A DNA stretch of 64,000 bases from Protopterus annectens (taxonomy: Eukaryota; Chordata; Ceratodontiformes; Protopteridae): assembly GCF_019279795.1 (NCBI RefSeq), contig NC_056737.1:39612515-39676514 (forward strand), in the 5' to 3' direction. This document shows positions 42,751 through 52,481 of this stretch, one piece after another (within the stretch, counting starts at the first letter, position 1; the number at the start of each line of letters is the position of its first letter). The position numbers and the translations under genes are program-made. A model generated the notes under the pieces. The model had not been told where the DNA came from and made no database searches. It saw only the letters and a list, made by a program, of their open reading frames with translations.

Positions 42751-42938
42751 ATGTCCTTCATGGATGCATCTGCAGTCATAACAAATGGGTTGTCCTGTCG
42801 TCAGGCAGCCCTTCGGTCGGCCGGATTCCAAAGTCCGGGTCCGGCTTCGGCTGATGTCGCACTTCACCCGACGTCATCTCTGCTGGTCTTCGGGTATAAA
42901 GGCATCAGCCGACGCCATTTTCCTCAGTCTTTCTTGCC
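42751..42938 (+). repeat. DIRS copy 4 left inverted terminal repeat
   Basis: Begins ATGTCCTTCATGGATGCATC. From CTGCAGTCATAACAAATGGG on, it is the near-exact reverse complement of 48141-48317, including the G-C rich CCGGATTCCAAAGTCCGGGT core. Confidence 0.93.
42893..42900 (+). promoter_or_regulatory. TATA-box-like motif in left terminal repeat
   Basis: GGTATAAA lies 35-45 bp upstream of the end of the terminal repeat and about 170 bp before the gag ATG, a plausible core promoter. The inverted repeat at the right end carries the same motif on the minus strand (48179-48184), and copy 1 keeps it at 3695-3700. Confidence 0.45.
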
Positions 42939-43069
42939 ACGTGGCGCCCGAAGCAGAAGCTGTTCGCAAGTGCCGGTCGGTCAGATCCAGAGATTACTAC
43001 TACCGAATACTACTTAGAAGACTTCTAAAAGCTAAGTACCCCGTTGGGGACTCTTTCTTGCCTCAGCCG

Positions 43070-44190
43070 ATGTCAGAAAAAGTCAATAACTGTTTAACTT
43101 GTGGGAAACAAATACCTCATAAAGATTTCCACTCTTACTGTTTGCCTTGCTTAGGCCCAGACCACGACGTAGCAGCCTGTTCGGCCTGTGCTTCCTTCAA
43201 CCGACGAATGCTTAGGCGTCGGTCGGAGTTTGCTGAACAGTTTTTCGGCTCAGATTTTGCGTACATTATGCCGTCGGATCCTCCGACTACCCAAATTGTT
43301 AAAAAACGCAAAGAAAAAGACCGACACTCGCGGTCCGCGGTTTCGGCCGAAACCACGGTTAAGCAAGCCGCGAGTGTCTCGGTTTCGGCGAAACCGAGAA
43401 AACTGGTCAATCTTCAGCCGAATCCATGACTACTACTGAGGCTCCTGCTACCTTATCTGAATCAGCCTCAGAAATTTTGCCTACAACTGTGGTTCCTACT
43501 GATCTATCAGACACCATCCCCTTGGATATCTCTACCCCAGCACGTGGTGCTGCTAGGCCTCCTGCAGCCATGTCTATTAAGGCCTTTACCAGGGCTAAAG
43601 CAGCCAAATCAGCTAAATCAGTGCCTGTTAAACCTCCCTCACTCAGGCCCACTTCTAGTTCTCAAATGCTTACTCTGGCAGAGGATTTAATATCCTTAAT
43701 TAGGGGATCCCAATCTCACCCAGACAGGGCCTCTCAGCCCCCAGAAAAGAGACCTAGAGCAGAGCCCCCCGAGCCTGTGTCCTCTGATGATTCTGCGGAT
43801 GACTCAGACATTACAGGCCAGCCAGAGGCTCCTTTTTCCAATTATGAAGATTCAGATGCTGAAGAATCCATTCCAGCTGCCTCTCCACCAGAGGAATTCT
43901 CCTTTGGGGAAACTTTACATGCCATGAGAGAACAATTCCAATGGCAGGGACAAGATTTCTCAGATTCAAGAAAAAGGCTTAGGACTTTTCTGCACTTACC
44001 ACAACATAGGCCCTTAGCTATACCTCCTGTCCTATCTGTTGTGGACGATGCATTTAATGATGTCTGCACTGCTCCTGATTCTTTACCTACAGCCCTGCCA
44101 AACCAGATAGATTTTACAGGGTGCCAGACACTCATCACCACCTATACAAGGCCCCACTTGCAGACCCGAAACTATATCCCAGGGGCCTAA
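43070..44190 (+). pseudogene. DIRS copy 4 gag, N-terminal and middle part
   Basis: The ATG at 43070 begins MSEKVNNCLTCGKQIP. The cluster CLTC-x9-HSYCLPCLGPDHDVAACSAC has exactly the eight-ligand spacing of copies 2 and 3. This frame ends with TGA at 43427-43429, overlapping (ATGA) the ATG of a second frame, 43426-44190. That frame encodes a Thr/Ser/Pro-rich linker, an acidic stretch and a conserved EFSFGETLHAMREQFQWQG helix. The break at 43426 is more likely a one-base lesion than a real ORF boundary, since copies 2 and 3 do not share it. The function is inferred to be structural and RNA-binding. Confidence 0.82.
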
Positions 44191-44253
44191 GGCAGTAGCC
44201 TCGACCACAGCAAAATCCCTATTCCCTCTGAAAGGGAATCCAGGTCCTTAGAG

Positions 44254-44871
44254 ATGGGGGAAAAAGTCTACACCTCTGCTACTCTCTCTGCTAGAGCTTT
44301 AAACTGTCAGTTTCACATGATCCAATACCAAGAGTTTATGCTTGATCAGTTAATTAAAAAGCTGTCCTCTGATGAATCTTTAGATAAGAAATATGTATTA
44401 GAAATGGTGAGTAACATCCAACAGGTTAGTAACCATTCTTTAAAATGTGGCTATGATGCACTGGAGGCTTCATTTAGATCAGCCATGACTGGCACAGTGA
44501 TAAGAAGGCATGCATGGTTGAAAGAACAGGTCTTGCCGGATCATGTTAAAGCTAAGCTATTGGATGCTCCTATGGATAAGGCCAGTCTACTTGGAGAACC
44601 TGCCCAGCAGGTAATGAAGAAAATGGAAGAGAAGGCAAAATCTGTACAAACAGTTAAAGATTTCCTACAGGTTCAGCCCCCAAGGTTTAGCAGGAACTGG
44701 CCTGCCAAAAATCGGACCTTTCCTGACTCCACAAGATCCCAAAGGGGCAGGAACAGACGCTCTAGGGGCAGAAATCAATCCAGAGGAGGTGCCTACAGAG
44801 GACGACAGTGGCAAGGCAATAACCGAGGCACAGACGCAACCACTGCCACTGCAACAGGACAATCACAGTGA
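44254..44871 (+). pseudogene. DIRS copy 4 gag, C-terminal part
   Basis: Begins MGEKVYTSATLSARALNCQF and carries the conserved CGYDALEASFRSAMTGTVIR and RRHAWLKEQ helices. The NRRSRGRNQSRGGAYRGRQW RGG-type basic tail follows, ending at TGA 44869-44871. It lies in the frame of 43426-44190 but is separated from it by a stop at 44188 and scrambled codons up to 44254. RGG-rich ends bind RNA. Pol is open in the +1 frame from 44789, so the two overlap by 83 nt. Confidence 0.85.
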
Positions 44872-46777
44872 CTTGGCTCTGACTCCGCCTACCAGGGAGC
44901 AAATAGCAGCACCATTAGGCGGAAAGTTAGCCTTATTCTCGAAAAATTGGCACTATATTACAAAAGACAAGTGGATTTTGCAAACCATAGACCAAGGCTT
45001 TCGGTTCCACTTCCACACTTTACCAGTAAAAAGAGGAATGCCAAACCTGCCCCCAAATCAAAAAAATAGAAGCCCTGCACCAGACAGCAGAATTAATAAA
45101 GATGAGAGCTGTGGAAAGGGTACCAATAACAGAACAGGGCAAAGGATTCTACTCCAGACTCTTCCTAGTGCCAAGAAAAGAAAAAAACTGGAGACCTATT
45201 CTCGACCTGTCCATTTTAAACACATACATCATTGTCCCAAAATTCAAAATGCTGACCCTACAGCAACTTCTTCCCATGCTGGGCAAGGAGTGTTGGCTGG
45301 TAACTCTAGATCTCAAGGAGGCATACCTGCACGTCCCCATTCGACCAAATTGCAGAAGATACCTCAGATTTCTTGCAGGATCAGAGCATTATCAATTCTC
45401 AGCATTGCCCTTTGGCTTATCTACTGCGCCCAGAGTATTCACGAAATGCCTGGCATCAGTAATCGCTCACTGCAGAGTACAGGGAATCCAAATTTATCCA
45501 TACCTGGACGACTGCCTGTTACAAGCGGACAACAAAAGCAAGCTGACAACAGATTTACAAAGGGTCATTTACTTGCTACAAGCCCTGGGATACACAGTCA
45601 ATTTTCAAAAGTCAAGACTGATACCATCCCAGACAAGAACTTTCTTGGGCGCCGAATTGGACACAGTAAAACAGATGGCATTCCTAACTGCAGAAAAACA
45701 AAAAGAACTCCCTCTTTACTTCTTGGCATTAACAAAGCAGAACAAACTAACAGCAAGAAAAGTTCTGCAGGCCTTGGGCTTCATGGCATCATGCATAATC
45801 TTGGTCCCACATGCCAGACTGCATATGAGAAAGTTACAGTGGTACCTAAAGAATTTATGGTCTCAACACAGGCACAGTTTAGAAACAGAAATACCTCTAA
45901 TCCCATGCTTAAAACAGGAGTTTCTATGGTGGGCTCGGGCATGCCAGTCAAACCCAGGCTTACCCTTCCACAACTTTCGAGCAAACCAAACCATCACAAC
46001 GGATGCCTCAGACCTAGGATGGGGGGCACACATGCTGGACAAATGTGTACAAGGACTGTGGACTCAGGACCAGCTGCACCTGCACATAAACCAAAAAGAA
46101 ATGCTGGCAGTAAAACTGGCAATCCTAAAATTCAGACCATTCCTCAAAGAAGGCCATTTGATGATAAGGACAGACAACACCACAGTCATGTGGTACATCA
46201 ACAAACAGGGAGGCACTCATTCTTACCCCCTATGCAGAATGACTTTGGACCTTTGGAATCTGGCTCTCAGCTACAACATCCAGTTACAGGCAATATTTGT
46301 ACCGGGAAAGAGAACACCCTAGCAGACATTTTAAGCAGAACCACCTCGGATGCTCACGAATGGATGCTACACCCGGACATCTTCAAGGCCATCACAAAGA
46401 AATGGGGAATTCCACAAATAGATCTATTCGCTTCCCCACAAAATCACCAGCTCAAAAAATTCTGCACAAGGACATTCCACCCACTTGCATGGAAGGTGGA
46501 CTCTCTATCCTTCAGCTGGAAAGGCCTGACAGCATATGCATTCCCACCTCTTCCCTTGATGCACAAGGTACTACTGAAAATCAAAGAGGAACGTCCAAGG
46601 ATAATTCTGATAGCTCCGAATTGGCCAAGACAACACTGGTACCCATTGCTGAGGAGCATGTCTCGGGAGAAAATGTGGTCAATACCCCTGATGCCTCTGA
46701 TGTTAACTCAGAACAACTACAACATCATACATCCAAACCTAAAAACCTTGCAACTGACTGCCTGGAACATCACATAG
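44789..46777 (+). pseudogene. DIRS copy 4 pol: RT-RNase H-methylase-like
   Basis: The pol start is in the frame from 44789 (EQIAAPLGGKLALFSKNWHY, ITKDKWILQTIDQGFRFHF). The RT core is in the frame 45102-46322: GFYSRLFLVPRKEKNWRPIL, LDLKEAYLHVPI, FGLSTAPRVFTKCL and catalytic YLDD (45501-45512). RNase H follows with TTDASDLGWG, HLHINQKEMLAVKL and RTDNTTVMWYINKQGG. A one-base insertion near 46315 returns to the first frame for NTLADILSRTTSD, then IDLFASPQNHQLKKFCTR and the methylase-like ILIAPNWPRQHWYPLL end. All RT and RNase H catalytic residues are present; only two single-base lesions separate the parts. The 44789 frame stays open across the RT core. Confidence 0.92.
44869..44930 (+). promoter_or_regulatory. 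Hairpin after gag stop, DIRS copy 4
   Basis: After CAG-TGA (44866-44871) and a 12-nt spacer, TCCGCCTA pairs with TAGGCGGA about 24 nt further on: 8 bp without mismatch. The position and the coding content of the right arm (Leu-Gly-Gly-Lys against Val-Gly-Gly-Arg) correspond to the stems of copies 2 and 3, although the primary sequence differs. Confidence 0.45.
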
Positions 46778-47803
46778 CAGTAACTAACCCTGACCTTTCA
46801 CAAAGGGTTAAAGACATTATCCTTGAAGCCCGCAGACCTTCAACAAGAAGGAACTATGCAGGAAAATGGAAAAGGTTCGTCATTTGGAGTACTGAAAGAG
46901 GAAAAGATGTGTCGAACATAGATATTGCTAACATTCTGGAGTACTTGGCAGAGCTTCTACATACAGACCTGTCCTATTCCTCCATCAAGATACATGCATT
47001 AGCTATTTCAGCAGAATACAGCTTTGATCCTCCTGTCTTTTCACATCCTCTACTCAGGCAGTTTCTCAGAGGGATCAAGAATGTAAAACCTCCTAGGAAA
47101 CCACCATTACCAGCATGGGACTTGAACTTTGTACTAGAAAAGTTGACACTCCCTCCGTTTGAACCAGCAGCAACAGCAGATCTACAACACCTGTCATGGA
47201 AAACTGCTTTCCTACTGGCTATTACTTCAGCAAGGAGGGTTTGAACTACAGGCCTTAATGGCAGTGCAACCCTTCCTAATCTTCCATCAAGATAGGGTGT
47301 CCATGAGAACTAATCCTACATTTATGCCTAAGGTGGTATCCAGTGTGTCTTTAAACCAGGCAATCCACCTACCTACCTTCTTTCCCAATCCACAAAACAC
47401 AGGTGAAAGAATAATGCATACCTTGGATGTACACAGACAGTTACGCTACTACCTGGACAGAACCAAAGGTAACAGAAAAACTGACCAGCTCTTTGTAGCC
47501 TATGCAACAGGAAGGGAAGGAAAAGCAATTTCCAAACAGACAATCTCCAAATGGATAGGAAATTGCATAAGATTCTGTTACTCCTACCATGGAAAACCAA
47601 TTCCACAGAACATAAGACCTCATTCTACAAGGGCTACAGCCACTACCACAGCTTTCTTAAGAGTGGCAACCAAGGACATTATTGAGGCGGCTACTTGGAC
47701 CTCCGTGCATACATTTGCCAAGCATTATAATTTACCTCTATATTCTAGATCCCGAGCAGGATTTGCCACTGCTGTACTGCAAGGGATCCTGACTACACCA
47801 TAA
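46770..47803 (+). pseudogene. DIRS copy 4 tyrosine recombinase (2-nt deletion)
   Basis: The frame 46297-47244 gives the core-binding domain (SQRVKDIILEARRPSTRRNY, SSIKIHALAISAEYSF) and reaches box I, ITSARRV. There GGGTTTGAAC lacks two bases present in relatives (a GTTTCTGAA context), ending the frame. The frame 47159-47803 continues with ELQALMAVQPFLIFHQDRVS, LDVHRQLRYYLDRTK, box II H-S-T-R, and nucleophile Tyr at 47726-47728 in FAKHYNLP. All catalytic residues are intact, so this single lesion separates it from a complete enzyme. It would integrate circular element cDNA. Confidence 0.92.
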
Positions 47804-47841
47804 TTATTATTCCTCCTCCCCTAGTTTGGCTATGGTATTCT

Positions 47842-47940
47842 ACCCATTTGTTATGACTGCAGATGCATCCATGAAGGACATAGTACAGTTTTGTACCTAC
47901 CATAAATGTAGATGTCCGAACTGGATAGCATCTGCAGTCA
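47842..47940 (+). repeat. DIRS copy 4 internal complementary region
   Basis: ACCCATTTGTTATGACTGC...GGACAT (47842-47881) is the exact reverse complement of the first 40 bases of the element (42751 onward). AGTACAG...CTGCAGTCA (47882-47940) is the exact reverse complement of the last 59 or so bases (48299-48358). It is thus an inverted copy of the joined termini, the hallmark of DIRS elements. Confidence 0.95.
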
Positions 47941-48140
47941 GGATTACCCTCCCTCCTTCCCCTCTGCGGTACTCCTAGGGTATTTACCCTCCTAATAGCT
48001 AGCTGGGGGGGGAGTCTCTTATGGTGTATTTGTTTGTATATATGTACATACATGTTTATTTTTTGTGTTTGCCTTCTACTATTTTGGAAACATTGGCATT
48101 TATCCAAAATTTAGCTTTCCCAGAGGGCAATTGGCATCTG

Positions 48141-48358
48141 GGCAAGAAACACTGAGGAAAATGGCGTCGGCTGATGCCTTTATACCCGAAGACCAGCAGA
48201 GATGACGTCGGGTGAAGTGCGACATCAGCCGAAGCCGGACCCGGACTTTGGAATCCGGCCGACCGAAGGGCTGCCTGACGACAGGACAACCCATTTGTTA
48301 TGACTGCAGATGCTATCCAGTTCGGACATCTACATTTATGGTAGGTACAAAACTGTAC
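48141..48358 (+). repeat. DIRS copy 4 right inverted terminal repeat
   Basis: Inverted copy of the left repeat plus an outward extension (about 29 nt) ending TTTATGGTAGGTACAAAACTGTAC. The extension is absent on the left, as usual for DIRS. Confidence 0.93.
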
Positions 48359-49092
48359 TTTCCCTGTACCCCCAAGGACAGAATTAGAACTATGCAGGAT
48401 TTGTACCCCATAGCGCACTTTCCTGAAGTCTTGGGTACCATAGACTACACGCACATTGAGATCAAAGCACCACCCAGGGAACAGAGAGGGTCTACATCAT
48501 CAAAAAGGGGTTCCACTCCATTAACTGCCAGGTCGTGTGTAATGTTAAGGGAATCATCCTGAATGTGCATGCTGGCAACTCCACCAATTACCAGAACTCC
48601 CATATCTGGCACAACTTACAGCTCTGCCAGAGGTTTTCCAGGAATGATATCCCACAAGCCTATTTACTGGAGATGCAGTTGAACCATGGCTGATAATCTC
48701 CAACAGAAATGCACACGTACCTATGGAGAAATGCTATAATGAGGCACACACTGAAACAAAAAATATCATGAGTGTGTTTGAGTTGCTGAAGTCATGGTTT
48801 TGCTGCCAAGATACATCAGGGAGTGCCATGCAGTATGATCCCAGTACTTGTGCCAAAATTATCAGTCTGTGCTATCCTGCACAATATCATCTTGCAAAAA
48901 CAGCTGCAACAGGAACACCGAGGGCTAGGAGCAAACATTTCACTACTCCTGGCAAGGTCACCACATTCACATGCAGGTGAGGAGTCAGAGGGAGAACACT
49001 CAGCTGCTATGGGTGTAAGTAAACATAGGTGTGCACAATATGCACTCACCCTGGTCATGAGGCAATGGATAGCACACATGCTGACCACCTAA
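48359..49092 (+). pseudogene. Harbinger transposase, C-terminal catalytic half
   Basis: Continues with FPCTPKDRIRTMQDLYPIAH and VLGTIDYTHIEIKAPPRE, which contains the first catalytic Asp (G-IDYTHI). In the next frame come VYIIKKGFHSINCQVVCNVK (the RKGYHSINVQ block of the family) and the LEMQLNHG region. The frame 48823-49092 gives VCAILHNIILQ, with the preceding ETKNIMSVFELLKSWFCC in 48723-48980 matching the RTR-VIER-FG-LK-RF-CL block with the catalytic Glu region. At least two frameshifts (near 48480 and 48690) and a stop break the DDE nuclease. Confidence 0.8.
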
Positions 49093-49868
49093 GAGGTACA
49101 CCTTTCATCCCATGCACATAGCTACAGTAAAATTGATTCCTGGTTATGTTAACAACCTTTACTTAGCCATGTAATGAATGTGTACTGCTAGCATCAGACA
49201 GAGTCAGCCCTGAATGACAACAAGTTCTAACTGCAGGACTATGAAGGTAAGTGTTGAACCTGTAAAAGAAAAATACATATGTAAGAACATGAATGAATGG
49301 CAGATACCTGCATACTGTTATTTGAAAATGTACCCAAGTTGAATGTGTGTGAGTTGGGCAACAATTGCATCAATATATGACATGACTGACTTATGTAAAA
49401 TATATTTATGTATTTTATCAACTAACATGACTCATGCACCTCAAATGCACAATATGGAAAAGTCAGTCCAAATTTTACTTATCCCTACATTCTCACAAGT
49501 GGAGCAGTAAGCATGACTGCAATTTCAGGGTAGGAATCACAACACTAAAATGCTGTAATAATTCAGAAGAAATTTCCAAATAACATCACCGATACATATC
49601 CTAAGCACCCAGTTAGCTATCCACCTATGCATCAGACAATATACATGTGTAACCCTGAATCAAAAACAAGATGATGGCACAGTTATTTGCACAGGATGGG
49701 GGCTGGGGCAGGATGCCGAGCCTGACACCAATGTAGTGAGTGTGTGCGAGTAAGAAACACAGGCAGGCAAAAATGTAGATAATATAAAATGGCTACATTG
49801 ACAGAATGACCTGCAACCCTTGATGCCTCGTGCCTAGTATGTGTGATGGTCTGTATGGGCAGTTTTTG
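49093..49868. other. Harbinger interior between the two genes
   Basis: A-T rich, no open frame with recognisable content. Confidence 0.45.
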
Positions 49869-49869
49869 T

Positions 49870-49931
<62 letters not shown>
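49869..49931 (+). repeat. (GT)n microsatellite
   Basis: About 31 uninterrupted GT dinucleotides near the 3' end of the Myb-like gene. The His-Thr repeats in minus-strand frames here are an artefact of this tract. Confidence 0.97.
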
Positions 49932-49933
<2 letters not shown>

Positions 49934-49989
49934 CACAGCCAAGCTCTTTGCTAGCACTATGTACTGGCATGTCAGAAAGGTGTGAGCCA

Positions 49990-51840
49990 TGCATAGTAGA
50001 GGTATCAGTTTAGCATAGTCACCCCCAACCACGAGAATCATCTCTGCCAGGTGTTGCACTGGCATGTCCATAGCTATGGTCAGATGTGGTGGTGCTACCT
50101 GAATGTGAGCAAATGTCTGCAGGACAGGCTGTCCTTACGACTATGCCCAGGTACACAACCCCGTGGCCTACCACATCTGAGTGTGGACATCTCAACCACT
50201 GACTGAGCAGCGGAAGTAGTGCCCCTACTATAGGAGGATTGGGCTTGGCCACATTGGCTAACACCAGATGATGATGTGGCCCTATGGACATGTGGATGCT
50301 GTCCTCCTCCCAGCAGACGTTCCATTACAGACAATGCCCGTTCCATTGTGGCATTCGTCCAGTCCATTGAATTGGCCACATGGTGGAGGTAGTCATGCAC
50401 ATCAGCTTGTGCACGTCTAGAACCCTAAGCATGTCCTTGGAGTCCCTAGTGGAATGTGCCTGTGCCTTCTTGATGGCCCTAAACATACTTTGTGACATGC
50501 AATGACAAGTGTCATGTGGAGGCCAGACAGCAGGCTGCCTCTGATCACCCCTGCAAACCTTCCTGCAATGGCACCTTGCCTACACTTTAGCTATGGGAAG
50601 AGTCAACCAGCACTGAGACCACAGTAACCGACACTACACTCATCATCTGTGTCACCCTATTTGAAAGCTCAGTGGAATCTGTATGCATAGGCATACTGAC
50701 TGGTCTGCAGGAAATCCATGGGATATGTGTTTCACAATCTCAGTGTCAGATTCCACCTTTGCACCCCCAAACTGTGCCTCTGTTTGACCACCATCATCAT
50801 CAGAGCCTTCAGATGCTCAGACATCAGGTGGTAGGAGTACTACACTTCCACTGTCAGAATCACCTGTGATAATAAGCAGCAAACACAGGAATGAAGTTGT
50901 TACTACTCTAAATATTAGCCCAAAATATCTGAACAAAAAGTAACACTGGTAGTACAATTGCAGATTCTGTAGCAATACAGACACTCACTAGACACTTCTC
51001 ACACATACAGATAATATATATATTTAAATAATGCTTAGTAAGAACAAAAGCAAACAAATTGCTCATCATGCAGATGTCTCAACACTTTGCAGGGAGGATG
51101 GTCCTGGAAGAAATGAAGCAGTGAAAGGATGGCAATTAAACATCACAATGGGAGGAACACAGGAACAGTGAATACACAATATCCTGTACATCATGTAAGA
51201 AATAGCTCAAACTGAAACTTGTCTGAGCCATCCACCCACACCCATGCCTACTGAACAACTCTTTTGTATAACTATGAATTATCAGTAGGCACAGATAGAA
51301 AAAGTATGTATCACAAGCAGTAGTAGCCAAATTATATTTCTGTCTACAAACCAGTGTAATGTTGCCATATGTAAGCTTACCTGGAATCTGCTTCTGGAAC
51401 AAACTTGGCCTCCCAGCCAAATTGGCACCAACATCAATACATGGTGCACAGGCTCCCTGAGCTGTTGAGCTGTCAGGATATCTGGCAATGAACAGGAACT
51501 CCTCATTTGCTGTCAGTGGTGGCTCAGTAGCAGGACCAACCCCTGTAGTCAGCTATTCTCTGGCAACTGCAGCAACCCTACTCCATACCAGTTAAATCAT
51601 ATCAGTGGCTCCTGGCTCTATGCTGTACCTCATCATAATTGCAACCACAACCACCAACTACATCTAAATTGGTGACTGACTGGTTCCAAATTTCCTTTCT
51701 GGCAGCCATATCCCCCCAGCCTTTTTCAAGCAGGAAGGCTTCATGCTGCCCCATAGTCTGGGTGATTAGCTCATTTTCAGCATCATTAAATATGGGTTTT
51801 CATGGATTTGTAGGCTTGGTTACCATAGTTCTGTGTGACA
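49990..51840 (-). pseudogene. Harbinger Myb/SANT-like protein gene with one intron
   Basis: Minus strand. The first exon (from about 51837) reads NPxKPIFNDAENELITQTMG and AARKEIWNQSVTNLDVVGG, then YDEVQHRARSHWYDL with some stops. This is the SANT/Myb-like trihelix pattern of Harbinger accessory proteins (N-E--LIT--M, W--IV--LN, EV-HRW-D-K). It ends CCAG before GTAAGC at 51380. Exon 2 begins after TTATCACAG at 50863 with SDSGSVVLLPPDV and the acidic ASEGSDDDGG stretch, then HHVANSMDWTNATMERALSV near 50390-50340. The intron (50864-51380) has good donor and acceptor sequences. The protein would bind transposon DNA and help import the transposase. Stops make this copy defective. Confidence 0.6.
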
Positions 51841-52253
51841 TAAAACAGAGAAGGATAAAGCACATTAATATCACATACAAAATGTATTTGTTCACAAAAA
51901 TAATCAGTTTGTGTATCCATTTTCAACATAAATCACTTAAAACACACTTCTTATTTAGTACAACAGAATGTTGCTTGGCTCCCCCACCTTACTTTCCCAC
52001 ACAAATAAAGGTTTGTACAAACCAAGGAATATCACATAAGTAATGTATATATGTTTTCCACAAAAGTATCAGACAGTCTGCACATTTTCAGCAGAAAAGC
52101 ACTTGAAACACACTTCTCATTTAGGACAACAGATTGGTAGTTTGCATCCCTACACACTCCAAGAAAAGTGTTAGCGTCTTTATAAGCACCCATTCTGTCA
52201 ACATTCATATAATGAAGACTGAAAAGTTAAGGATTGATTACTGGATTACAGTT
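51841..52253. other. Right flank of Harbinger, no gene seen
   Basis: Contains two diverged near-copies of a CTTGG(C)T...ACACTTCTTATTTAG-TACAACAGA block (about 51930-51975 and 52100-52130), hinting at a local duplication. The element terminus was not located. Confidence 0.4.
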
Positions 52254-52481
52254 ATCATTGCTAAATAGTCGTCTTCTTCTGGCTTTTCCCGGTTAGGGGT
52301 TCCACAGTGGATCATCTGTCTGCTCATGATTGGCAGTGGAGTTTTACGGTGTCGAGTTGCCAGCCCGGCGCCCAGCCTTCCACAAAAGGCGCACACACAC
52401 ACACACTTAGGGCCAATGTAGAGTGTCCAGTCCACCTACTGCATGTCTTTGGGATGTGGGAGGAAATCATTGCTAAATAGT
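52254..52481 (-). mobile_element. tRNA-derived SINE lacking its head, with 16-bp target duplication
   Basis: ATCATTGCTAAATAGT occurs at 52254-52269 and 52466-52481. The body (52270-52465) matches the left two-thirds of the copies at 5851 and 33671. The tRNA-like head, which would lie at the right end, is missing, so the copy is 5' truncated at insertion. A short (AC)n run is at about 52389-52405. Confidence 0.87.

Larger units (their letters stand above)
42751..48358 (+). mobile_element. DIRS retrotransposon copy 4 (complete, best preserved)
   Basis: Left repeat 42751-42938, gag 43070-44871, pol 44789-46777, recombinase 46770-47803, internal complementary region 47842-47940 and right repeat 48141-48358. 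Termini are fixed from both sides: the internal region is an exact inverted join of the two ends, and the host Harbinger reading frame resumes at 48359 (TTT-CCC). The two terminal repeats are almost identical over about 185 bp, which suggests a recent insertion. Lesions are few: two or three indels in gag, one between the pol segments, and a 2-nt deletion in the recombinase. It is the same family as copy 1. Confidence 0.95.
42118..51840. mobile_element. Harbinger-type DNA transposon with two genes, split by DIRS copy 4
   Basis: The transposase is on + in two halves (about 42260-42750 and 48359-49092). A Myb/SANT-like gene is on - (51837 to about 49990), convergent with it. This two-gene composition is typical of PIF/Harbinger elements. 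DIRS copy 4 sits in the transposase gene. A possible left terminus is near 42118 (GGGCAAGGTTCAATAAACCC), but I could not find its inverted partner on the right, so both ends are approximate. Frameshifts indicate an inactive copy. Confidence 0.7.

Noticed and set aside
43426..43429. ATGA stop/start overlap in DIRS copy 4 gag as a translational coupling signal
   Set aside because: Copies 2 and 3 do not show it at the same place, so a one-base lesion is more likely.
49683..50071. Minus-strand frames with long His-Thr repeats
   Set aside because: They are read-through of the (GT)n microsatellite and match no protein.
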